A stretch of DNA of 16,047 nt from Anaerolineaceae bacterium (lineage in GTDB: Bacteria > Chloroflexota > Anaerolineae > Anaerolineales > Anaerolineaceae). A program made the translations under genes and the position numbers. The stretch covers positions 1 through 16,047 of the forward strand of contig JAQTMA010000057.1 in NCBI GenBank assembly GCA_028714615.1. The letters are read 5' to 3'. The notes under the pieces are model-generated. The model saw nothing but the letters and a program-made list of their open reading frames with translations, had not been told where the DNA came from and did not search any database. This document shows positions 6,931 through 12,617 of this stretch, in pieces (position 1 is the first letter of the stretch; every line of letters begins with the position of its first letter).

Positions 6931-7419
6931 ATGGAACTCAAGACCATCCGGGTTGAAAAGCCCGATGAGATGAACTTTATTCTTGGCCAATCGCATTTTA
7001 TCAAGACCGTCGAGGATATCCACGAGGTGCTGGTTACTGCTGCGCCTGGGATCAAATTTGGGCTGGCATTCTGCGAATCCTCCGGCAAATGCCTGATCCG
7101 CTGGACGGGGAACGACCCGGCGCTCATCGCGCTGGCTCAGAAGAACGCCCAGGCCATCGGCGCCGGGCATACATTTATCCTTTTCTTGGGAGCGGGTTAC
7201 TACCCCATCAACGTCCTGAACCAGGTAAAAATGGTACCCGAGGTTTGTCGCATCTTTTGCGCCAGCGCCAACCCAGTCGAGGTGGTTGTGGCGGAAACCG
7301 GGCAAGGCCGTGGTATCTTGGGGATCATCGACGGTTCTTCCCCTAAAGGCATCGAGGGGGACGAAGACGTCACCTGGCGCAAGGGATTCCTGCGCACAAT
7401 CGGGTATAAGCTGGGATAG
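6931..7419 (+). CDS. PF04008 'adenosine-specific kinase' family protein
   Basis: 162 residues, the full usual length of this small single-domain family. Characteristic blocks are FILGQSHFIKTVEDI (10-24), KFGLAFCESSG (41-51), the KNAQAIGAGHTFILFL segment (70-85), VCRIFCASANPVEVVVAET (104-122), GRGILGIIDG (125-134) and the DVTWRKGFLR end. The family is named from structural and ligand work on an archaeal member reported to bind adenosine; biochemical proof of kinase activity is thin, so the name should be used with care. It is most familiar from thermophilic archaea and bacteria. GGGAGG at 6921-6926 lies 4 bases before the ATG. It follows the dehydrogenase after 48 bases without an obvious terminator and is likely co-transcribed. 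No direct metabolic link with that dehydrogenase is apparent. Confidence 0.88.
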   Translation: MELKTIRVEKPDEMNFILGQSHFIKTVEDIHEVLVTAAPGIKFGLAFCESSGKCLIRWTGNDPALIALAQKNAQAIGAGHTFILFLGAGYYPINVLNQVKMVPEVCRIFCASANPVEVVVAETGQGRGILGIIDGSSPKGIEGDEDVTWRKGFLRTIGYKLG

Positions 7420-7558
7420 CTATCAGCCACAGGTTTGTTGTTGTTAACAAAAGACTGATTGTTCCTTCGCACAGGTATCTCGAGTCCTGGCAGTCTCACC
7501 AGGACGACCGGGTGTTCCCCGGGGGAGTTTCATCCTTTGTTCTCGCGCACGTAGAGTC

Positions 7559-7625
7559 GTAGCCCAGGCATCCTTGCCTGGGGTTCTTGGACTCGGAAAA
7601 CCCCAGGCAAGGATGCCTGGGCTAC
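7559..7625. repeat. Dispersed palindrome, 27-bp arms (GTAGCCCAGGCA family)
   Basis: Arms 7559-7585 and 7599-7625 are perfect inverted repeats around a 13-base loop. The arm starts GTAGCCCAGGCATCCTTGCC. Twenty-five bases of its right side (7602-7626) recur exactly at 15356-15380, and the GTAGCCCAGGCA terminus recurs in further elements at 15.3-15.6 kb, so this is a dispersed family rather than a local terminator. Confidence 0.85.
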
Positions 7626-7633
7626 AGTGGTCT

Positions 7634-7667
7634 GGTTGGAGCTACGGGACACTCCGTAGCCCCAACC
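7634..7667. repeat. Hairpin with 14-bp arms
   Basis: GGTTGGAGCTACGG (7634-7647) and CCGTAGCCCCAACC (7654-7667) pair at 13 of 14 positions around GACACT. It lies 8 bases after the larger palindrome and inside the outer inverted repeat. Confidence 0.6.
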
Positions 7668-7799
7668 TCCATTCGCGGGCTTCCTCCCTCTGCGTCTCAA
7701 CGCCCCTGCGCGAGAACAAATGATGACAACCCGTCCCCGGGAAGACGCTCGTTTGCCCTGGGAAGACCGTCCAGGAGCTAGCATCAAACCCCGAAATGC

Positions 7800-8021
7800 T
7801 TAATCCTGATGCTCTAGGGGCCGGTGCGCCAACTTGAGCAGGTAGGATTTTCGGGCCTTCCAATAATCTGCATACGCCCAGGGCCGGCCCTCTTGATAAG
7901 CTCGGAATACCTGGAAATGCGCCGGCCGGCCTCTCCCATTCCACTGGCCATAGTCATAATCAGCCATTCGGCTTCCGTCAATTCCGCGCTCATCCGAGCT
8001 GAGAAAGGTTGGAGCTGCCAT
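7800..8021 (-). CDS. Small unrecognised protein, 73 residues
   Basis: Not recognised. The start at 8021 is chosen because AAGGAGG (8033-8027 on the minus strand) sits 5 bases upstream; an overlapping frame starting at 8026 would have no spacing and looks random. A well-formed promoter lies at 8134-8106 on the same strand. The middle is rich in aromatic, basic and acidic residues (DYDYGQWNGRGRP, then FRAYQEGRPWAYADYW) and the end is basic (KARKSYLLKLAHRP). There is no signal peptide, membrane helix or cysteine. Its composition suggests a compact soluble or nucleic-acid-associated protein, but that is speculation. It is divergent from the PfpI-family gene, sharing a 261-base upstream region with several short palindromes. 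Promoter, ribosome site and frame together make a real gene likely; function is unknown. Confidence 0.6.
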   Translation of the reverse strand: MAAPTFLSSDERGIDGSRMADYDYGQWNGRGRPAHFQVFRAYQEGRPWAYADYWKARKSYLLKLAHRPLEHQD

Positions 8022-8105
8022 TTCATCCTCCTTAGCGGTCGATGAAACCTGACCGGATTTCGATCACTACCGGTTTTGCGGGTAAACGTACTTCAAGTGA
8101 TAACG

Positions 8106-8134
8106 AGTATATCCACCCGGTTGGTCAAATTCAA
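8106..8134 (-). promoter_or_regulatory. Sigma-70-type promoter for the small protein
   Basis: On the minus strand TTGAAT (8134-8129) and TATACT (8111-8106) are 17 bases apart, close to consensus in both boxes. Transcription would start near 8100, leaving a leader of about 79 bases before the ATG at 8021. The leader contains ACCGG/CCGGT repeats but no structure I recognise. Confidence 0.6.
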
Positions 8135-8167
8135 TGGGGGAAATGACCCGCCTGGAGAAGGGCAATT

Positions 8168-8219
8168 CCTACCCGCCCGGTAGGGAAAACCCTAGGGATT
8201 CTCCTATCGAATCATAGGA
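8168..8219. promoter_or_regulatory. Three tandem short palindromes in the divergent promoter region
   Basis: CCTACC/GGTAGG (8168-8173 with 8179-8184), CCCTAGGG (8190-8197) and TCCTAT/ATAGGA (8202-8207 with 8214-8219) lie in a row with centres about 17-18 bases apart. They sit just upstream of the plus-strand -35 box at 8230 and about 35 bases upstream of the minus-strand promoter. The regular spacing, near two helical turns, suits repeated protein binding sites. No regulator is assigned. Confidence 0.4.
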
Positions 8220-8229
8220 ATTGTCCCCC

Positions 8230-8258
8230 TTGGAAAGCTACAAGAAGAGCGTTATACA
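8230..8258 (+). promoter_or_regulatory. Sigma-70-type promoter for the PfpI-family gene
   Basis: TTGGAA (8230-8235) and TATACA (8253-8258) are 17 bases apart. Initiation near 8265 would leave a very short leader that nevertheless contains the ribosome site GAGGAGG (8267-8273), 9 bases before the ATG at 8283. Confidence 0.5.
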
Positions 8259-8282
8259 TTAACGGAGAGGAGGTAGGTCTGA

Positions 8283-8927
8283 ATGGAAGCAGAGCGGTTA
8301 AATGGACTGAAAGTAGCCATATTGGTTACGGATGATTTCGAACAGGTGGAATTGACAGAACCGCGCAAGGCGCTGGACCAGGCCGGGGCGCTGACGCTGA
8401 TCCTTTCTCCACACCTGGGGAATGTGCACGGATTCAACCACGACCGCCCCGGAGATGAATTCAAAGTCGATCTGGCCATTGACGAGGCCAATGCGAGCGA
8501 TTTCGATGCGGTGCTGTTACCCGGCGGCGCTTTGAGTGCGGACAAACTGCGCATGGAACGGGCTGCCCAACAGTTTGTCCGGAATATGGATCAGGCGGAG
8601 AAGCCCTTTGCGGTCATCTGCCATGCACCCTGGCTGCTAGTGTCTTCAGGGTTGGTTCGCGGTCGAACCTTGACCAGTTACTATACACTTCAAGATGATA
8701 TCCGCAATGCAGGCGGAATCTGGCAAGACCGCAGTGTGGTCCGGGACCATAATTGGATTACCAGCCGCCAACCCAAGGATATCCCCGCATTCAACCAGGC
8801 CATGCTGGAATTATTTCACGAGGCAGTCGGCGCCCAACGACATGCAGGAGCGGTGCGGGGCGCGGGGTCTGGAGATCACGGCAACTCAGAGCTGCAAACC
8901 GGGTCTGATCTACAGGAGAACCACTAA
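8283..8927 (+). CDS. PfpI/DJ-1 family protein (YhbO/PH1704-like)
   Basis: 214 residues. The class I glutamine-amidotransferase-like fold of the PfpI group is clear: DDFEQVEL (17-24) with the conserved acidic E20, LLPGGA (78-83), and the nucleophile elbow VICHAPW (111-117) with C113 followed by H114. These match E12, C100 and H101 of the Pyrococcus PfpI protein. Further family blocks are TSYYTLQDDIRNAG and the NWITSRQP segment. Members have been described as intracellular peptidases, general-stress proteins and, debatably, protein deglycases; the activity here is unproven. The usual domain ends near 184, and the last 30 residues are a polar Gly/His-rich tail without similarity, an unusual extension. 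Strong GAGGAGG ribosome site. Single gene divergent from the small protein at 8021; a stress-related, regulated promoter is plausible. Confidence 0.9.
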   Translation: MEAERLNGLKVAILVTDDFEQVELTEPRKALDQAGALTLILSPHLGNVHGFNHDRPGDEFKVDLAIDEANASDFDAVLLPGGALSADKLRMERAAQQFVRNMDQAEKPFAVICHAPWLLVSSGLVRGRTLTSYYTLQDDIRNAGGIWQDRSVVRDHNWITSRQPKDIPAFNQAMLELFHEAVGAQRHAGAVRGAGSGDHGNSELQTGSDLQENH

Positions 8928-9050
8928 GCGGTAGAGAAAACCGTTTGCGTTTCATCTTGTTTTCACAATGCTGGAGTACTCTTAACCCAGAAAGCGATCG
9001 ATGGTGCTTTCACCCGGCGGAGGGTTCGAACAAGATGGAGGTGCTGAGGA

Positions 9051-9467
9051 ATGAGCAATACCTGGAAATATGTGTTGGTCGGATTCGTGGTCGTCCTCGT
9101 GTTGGGCGTAATCGGGATCGTCGCCCTGAGCGTCTTTACGCATGGGTTTGGCGGGGCGCTGCCTTATATGATGGGGCCGCGATTTCGGACGCCATACGGG
9201 AACATGCCGATGATGCGCGGTTTCGGGGTGTTAGGCTTGTTCGGATTAGGCCTGCGCATCCTCATCCCGTTGGGGCTGCTCGCTCTGGTAGTAATTGGTC
9301 TGGTGTGGTTATTAACCCAAAGGCGTACCCCCACAGCGATGGCCGGTCCCGGGCCGACCCCTGTGGCGCCTCCAGCTCCGGGTCACACCTGTCCAAACTG
9401 CGGACGCCCAGTACAATCGGGGTGGACAGTCTGCCCCTACTGTGGGCAAAAACTGCCCGAATCCTAG
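9051..9467 (+). CDS. Two-helix membrane protein with C-terminal zinc ribbon
   Basis: 138 residues, family not named with confidence. A first hydrophobic helix spans about 7-29, a Met/Gly/Phe/Pro-rich stretch (31-66; GGALPYMMGPRFRTPYGNMP) follows, then a second helix (about 68-89), a Pro/Ala-rich linker and a zinc-ribbon with CPNC (114-117) and CPYC (128-131), ten residues apart. The last part is like the zinc-ribbon_2 domains on many bacterial membrane proteins. With two helices both termini are probably cytoplasmic, so the ribbon would face the cytosol, where it may bind a partner. GGAGGT at 9037-9042 lies 8 bases before the ATG. A longer overlapping frame (8945-9604) was discarded. The gene stands alone between the PfpI gene and a convergent rhomboid gene. 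Gene reality is likely, function unknown. Confidence 0.8.
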   Translation: MSNTWKYVLVGFVVVLVLGVIGIVALSVFTHGFGGALPYMMGPRFRTPYGNMPMMRGFGVLGLFGLGLRILIPLGLLALVVIGLVWLLTQRRTPTAMAGPGPTPVAPPAPGHTCPNCGRPVQSGWTVCPYCGQKLPES

Positions 9468-9483
9468 GATATGGAATGATCAA

Positions 9484-9512
9484 AAACGGCAGAGGGTTAT
9501 TCTCTGCCGTTT
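9484..9512. terminator. Bidirectional intrinsic terminator
   Basis: AAACGGCAGAG (9484-9494) and CTCTGCCGTTT (9502-9512) form a perfect 11-bp stem with a 7-base loop. Five A's at 9482-9486 give a U-tract on the minus strand, and TTT ends the plus-strand stem. It lies between the convergent zinc-ribbon (stop 9467) and rhomboid (stop 9520) genes and can end both transcripts. Confidence 0.85.
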
Positions 9513-9519
9513 CTAGATC

Positions 9520-10272
9520 TCAGCCATTCCATCCTGGGTTGGCGTCTTGCCCGGCGGCAAAGATGCGCACCAACAGCAACCCGGCGATAAACCCGCCCAC
9601 GTGAGCCGCGTAAGCAACCCCACCCTGATCGATGCCGCCCAATAAGCCCAACCCACTGACCAACTGGAAGAGGAACCATACCCCGATGGCGACGATGGCA
9701 GGAACATCCGTGAGAATCTGGAAGAGGATCACCCGCACTCTACGTTGTGGGAAAAGTATGAGATAGCCTGCCAGCACACCTGAGATGGCGCCAGATGCGC
9801 CCAGGCTGGGGATGAGTGGATTTCCCCCCAATGTTACCGTTGCATAGACTTGCGCCAATGAGGCAATCACCCCGCACACCAGGTAGAACACCAGGTAACG
9901 GAAATGCCCCATAGCATTTTCGACGTTGTCGCCAAAGATCCACAAAAATAACATGTTCCCCGCGATATGCGCCAGGCTGCCATGCATAAACATCGACATG
10001 AGCAGGGTAAGGTACACGGAGATGGGTGTGGGCTGCAACCCGGGCTGAACGAACGTCTGTCCGGTGCTTGGGTCTACCACGGTCTGATCGGGGGTGACCA
10101 CATCTCTCCCGGTGACGATCTCCTGGGGGACGGTCGACCAGGCGTAGGTGAAGCGGTCGTTCGATCCGAAGCCCTGGAAAAAGACGAAAACCAGAATACA
10201 GGTCAAGATCAAAGCGATATTTACGTATGCCGGAAAACGGTTACCACGATTATCGTCACCGATCGGTATCAT
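9520..10272 (-). CDS. Rhomboid family intramembrane serine protease
   Basis: 250 residues. The catalytic dyad is S160 in GASGAISG (158-165) and H224 in AAHVGGFIAG (222-231). The first conserved helix region has MHGSLAHIAGNMLFLWIFG (96-114) with H97, H102 and N106, where H102 and N106 fit the oxyanion-stabilising positions. Six or seven helices are expected. Between the first helix (about 16-34) and the second lies an extracytoplasmic loop of about 50 residues containing TPDQTVVDPSTGQTF, longer than in the minimal E. coli GlpG core. Rhomboids cleave transmembrane segments of other proteins; substrates are unknown here. GGGAGG lies 10 bases before the ATG. The gene starts 48 bases after the acyl-CoA synthetase stop on the same strand, so co-transcription is possible although a functional tie is not obvious. 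Confidence 0.93.
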   Translation of the reverse strand: MIPIGDDNRGNRFPAYVNIALILTCILVFVFFQGFGSNDRFTYAWSTVPQEIVTGRDVVTPDQTVVDPSTGQTFVQPGLQPTPISVYLTLLMSMFMHGSLAHIAGNMLFLWIFGDNVENAMGHFRYLVFYLVCGVIASLAQVYATVTLGGNPLIPSLGASGAISGVLAGYLILFPQRRVRVILFQILTDVPAIVAIGVWFLFQLVSGLGLLGGIDQGGVAYAAHVGGFIAGLLLVRIFAAGQDANPGWNG

Positions 10273-10320
10273 TGCTGAATGTCCTCCCTATTCCTTGCAC
10301 AGATGCTGGTGAGCCTCCAT

Positions 10321-12423
10321 TCACGATATGCTGCCTCGCACGTCCACTGCGAACACACCTTTGCCTTCAGGCAAAACCCGCAGGGGGTTGACTTCTACCT
10401 CATTAATTTGAGGGAAGTCAACGGCCAGTTGGGCCAGGCGGACGAGCGCCTCCTGCGCGGCAGCGCGATCGGCAGGCGGCAGGTTGCGGAAACCTTTCAG
10501 TTTTCGGCCAGCCCAGGTGCTTTCAAACATGCGCCGCACATCTTCCGGGTAGAGCGGCGCCAACCCAAAGGCAACGTCTTTCAAACCTTCTACTTCAACC
10601 CCGCCCGAGCCGAACATGGCTAACGGGCCGAATTGCACGTCCCGCACAACCCCGATGATGACGTCCTGGCCGGGTGGAAGCATGCGTTGGATGTGAACCC
10701 CATCGATGGTTGCTTGTGGACGAGCTGCACGCGCTCGTTCGATGACGGTCGAATAGCCTTCCAGCACCTCGGCTTCATTCTGCAAGTTGAGCAGCACGCC
10801 ACCTACGTCCGACTTGTGGGAGATATCGGCCGAGGCTACCTTCAGCACAACCGGGAATCCGGCCTGGGCAGCGACTTCGGCGGCCTGTTGCGGTGAGCTT
10901 GCCAGGCTCACTTTGAGCGTTGGAATTCCGTAAGCTTCCAGTAAATTAGCCGCCGTTTCAGGAGAAAGGGATTTCCCGGCAGGGAGCCCACCGAGCAGAC
11001 CGCGTACGCGCAGAATATCAACATCAGCCCGGATGAGGGGGCGTTCATCGGCGCAGGCCAGGAACTCTGTCCGGCGAGAAAGCACGCCCAAGGCCGACGC
11101 GGCCCATTCCGGGAAGCGATATTCGGGAATGCGCGACGCCCGGTAGTGCTCGACCGCCTCCTGGATCAGCCGGTCTCCCATGAGTGCGATCACGACCGGT
11201 TTCTCTGCGGCCTGGATGACCGGAATGGTTGTTTTGGCCACCTGGCCGGCCGAAAACATGGGTGGAGGGGGGAAGATGATCATCACGCTGTCAACGCCCG
11301 GATCATCCAATAACACTTTGAGGCATCCGGCATATTGCTCAGGGGACGCAGAAGCCAGCATGTCTACCGGATTGTGCAGGCTGGCAGCAGGAGGCAAAAT
11401 CTGGCGCAGCGCTTCACGGGTGGATTCGAGCAAATCGGCTATGCGCAGTCCATTTAGCTCGAGCGCATCGGCTGCAGTCACCCCCGGCCCACCCGCGTTG
11501 GTCAGTATGGCCACCCGGCGCCCTTTGGGCAGCGGGCACCAGGCCAGCGCGCGCGCCCACTGGAACATCTGCTCGGTGGTATCCACGCGTACCACCCCGG
11601 CCTGTTGAAAAGCCGCATCGAAAGCGGATTCGCGCCCGGCCAGAGCCCCTGTGTGCGAAGCGGCGGCGCGCTGTCCGCTTTCAAATCGGCCAACTTTTAA
11701 CGCCAGGATGGGTTTGCTCCGGCTAACACGCCGCGCCTGTTCTGCGAAACGCCGCCCGTTGCTGACCCCTTCCATGTACAGTGTCAAGACGCGCGTGTGG
11801 GCATCCTCAGCCACCAGCTCCAGCATGTCGGTTTCGGTGACGTCCACCTGGTTGCCCAGGCTGATCAACGAGGATAAGCCCATGCCCTGACCGCGCACCC
11901 AATCGATCACTGCCGCACAAATAGCCCCGGAGTGAGAGATGAACGCAATTTCCCCGCGGGGCGGTCCCGGCGGCTGCAGGAAGGTGGTATCCAGCGGCAG
12001 GTGGGTATCGATCACCCCAATACAGTTCGGACCGATCAAGCGCATTCCATAAGCATGCGCAACCTCCAGGCAGCGCACTTCCAGGGCTGCGCCTTCCGCT
12101 CCGGTCTCACGGAAGCCACCTGAAGCGATGATGGCGGCGTGGATGCCCTGCTGCCCGCATTCCGCCAGCATGTCCGGTACCTGGGCGGGGGGTGTCAGCA
12201 GCACCGCCAGATCCACCGGAGAAGGCGCCTGCGAGATGGAGGTATACAATGGTTGTCCGAGCAATTCGCCCCCGCGCGGGTTGATGAAGTAGATCGCGCC
12301 CGGGTAGCCACACTGCACCAGGTTGCGCGCCAGGCCAAAGCCCAGCTTGGTCGGGTCGCGCGAAGCGCCAATAATCGCCACACTTTGGGGTTTGAGAAAT
12401 GGGAGAAGGGATGGATCGCTCAT
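10321..12423 (-). CDS. Fused alpha-beta acyl-CoA synthetase (ADP-forming)
   Basis: 700 residues from the ATG at 12423, preceded by GGAG 5 bases upstream; the open frame reaches 12549 but the extra 42 residues have no family match and cross a palindrome. Domain order: CoA-binding Rossmann domain (about 1-135; VAIIGASRDP at 15-24), succinyl-CoA-ligase-like region with FISHSGA (161-167), catalytic His loop ASHTGALAGR (255-264) with H257, a second flavodoxin-like domain to about 450, and a C-terminal ATP-grasp domain (about 485-700) with the SHKSDVGGV loop (535-543, H536). H257 and the second His match the phosphate-relay histidines of the archaeal ADP-forming acetyl-CoA synthetase. The enzyme interconverts acyl-CoA plus ADP and phosphate with free acid plus ATP, giving substrate-level phosphorylation in fermentation. 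Acyl specificity is unknown; it may lack an acetyltransferase domain because it is a plain ACD. Confidence 0.92.
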   Translation of the reverse strand: MSDPSLLPFLKPQSVAIIGASRDPTKLGFGLARNLVQCGYPGAIYFINPRGGELLGQPLYTSISQAPSPVDLAVLLTPPAQVPDMLAECGQQGIHAAIIASGGFRETGAEGAALEVRCLEVAHAYGMRLIGPNCIGVIDTHLPLDTTFLQPPGPPRGEIAFISHSGAICAAVIDWVRGQGMGLSSLISLGNQVDVTETDMLELVAEDAHTRVLTLYMEGVSNGRRFAEQARRVSRSKPILALKVGRFESGQRAAASHTGALAGRESAFDAAFQQAGVVRVDTTEQMFQWARALAWCPLPKGRRVAILTNAGGPGVTAADALELNGLRIADLLESTREALRQILPPAASLHNPVDMLASASPEQYAGCLKVLLDDPGVDSVMIIFPPPPMFSAGQVAKTTIPVIQAAEKPVVIALMGDRLIQEAVEHYRASRIPEYRFPEWAASALGVLSRRTEFLACADERPLIRADVDILRVRGLLGGLPAGKSLSPETAANLLEAYGIPTLKVSLASSPQQAAEVAAQAGFPVVLKVASADISHKSDVGGVLLNLQNEAEVLEGYSTVIERARAARPQATIDGVHIQRMLPPGQDVIIGVVRDVQFGPLAMFGSGGVEVEGLKDVAFGLAPLYPEDVRRMFESTWAGRKLKGFRNLPPADRAAAQEALVRLAQLAVDFPQINEVEVNPLRVLPEGKGVFAVDVRGSIS

Positions 12424-12456
12424 AGGTCTCCAAGAATTCAGGCTGGTATACCACGA

Positions 12457-12462
12457 ATTATA
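12457..12462 (-). promoter_or_regulatory. Possible -10 box upstream of the acyl-CoA synthetase
   Basis: On the minus strand 12462-12457 reads TATAAT, a perfect -10 hexamer, 33 bases before the ATG at 12423. No acceptable -35 hexamer is found at 16-18 bases. Initiation near 12450 would exclude the longer frame that starts at 12549, supporting the chosen start. Confidence 0.4.
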
Positions 12463-12507
12463 CATAAACCATGAAGAAACCGTTGGGAATCGCCGCGGGA
12501 TTGACTG

Positions 12508-12554
12508 GATTCTTGATGTTTGTGCATGCTTCGTAAGCGCAAACATCAAGAATC
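12508..12554. repeat. 18-bp-arm palindrome in the divergent region
   Basis: GATTCTTGATGTTTGTGC (12508-12525) pairs with 12537-12554 at 17 of 18 positions (the exception is a G-T wobble) around an 11-base loop. It lies midway between the divergent acyl-CoA synthetase (12423) and WD40 (12618) genes. It has no following T-tract, so it is unlikely to be a terminator; it could be a dispersed repeat or a large operator. The arms do not match the other palindromes in the window. Confidence 0.7.
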
Positions 12555-12580
12555 GGGGAATCTTCCACAGACATTCCCGT

Positions 12581-12586
12581 TATAAT
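12581..12586 (+). promoter_or_regulatory. Possible -10 box upstream of the WD40 gene
   Basis: TATAAT at 12581-12586 is a perfect -10 hexamer 31 bases before the ATG at 12618. The expected -35 region (about 12557-12563) is GGAATCT and does not match, so the promoter may depend on an activator or another sigma factor. Confidence 0.4.
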
Positions 12587-12617
12587 TCATAAAATATGCG
12601 ACGAGTGAGTGTAACAG

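Larger units (their letters stand above)
7531..7725. repeat. Outer inverted repeat (19-bp arms) enclosing two hairpins
   Basis: The sequence 7531-7549 (ending TTGTTCTCGCGCA) pairs with 7707-7725 (starting TGCGCGAGAACAA) at 18 of 19 positions. Weaker complementarity continues beyond the arms near the CCCCGGG motifs at 7517-7523 and 7735-7741. The unit is about 195 bp with two internal palindromes and no coding capacity. The form resembles a MITE-like or compound intergenic repeat, but no target-site duplication could be recognised. Confidence 0.55.
7420..7799. other. 380-base non-coding gap with nested palindromes
   Basis: No convincing gene lies here. The open frames on either strand run through palindromes and have no family resemblance. 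The gap holds a 27-bp-arm palindrome, a second 14-bp-arm hairpin, and an outer inverted repeat enclosing both (listed separately). An AT-rich, low-stability hairpin, ATCAG...CTGAT (7422-7459) with inner TTGTT/AACAA arms, follows the PF04008 stop and might help terminate transcription. Confidence 0.7.

Noticed and set aside
7626..7680. tRNA-like fold
   Set aside because: The 7634-7667 hairpin is a single stem-loop without T-arm, D-arm or acceptor pairing.
7530..7787. 85-residue minus-strand open frame in the gap
   Set aside because: It reads through two palindromes, has no good ribosome site and a low-complexity Arg/Gly/Ser composition; typical spurious frame over repeats.
8945..9604. 219-residue plus-strand open frame overlapping the zinc-ribbon gene
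   Set aside because: The 9051-9467 frame has two clear helices, a zinc ribbon and a ribosome site; the longer frame has none and runs through the terminator at 9484.
12424..12549. 42-codon N-terminal extension of the acyl-CoA synthetase
   Set aside because: It crosses the palindrome at 12508-12554, has no family match, and the ATG at 12423 has a ribosome site and gives the normal protein start with the catalytic His at 257.
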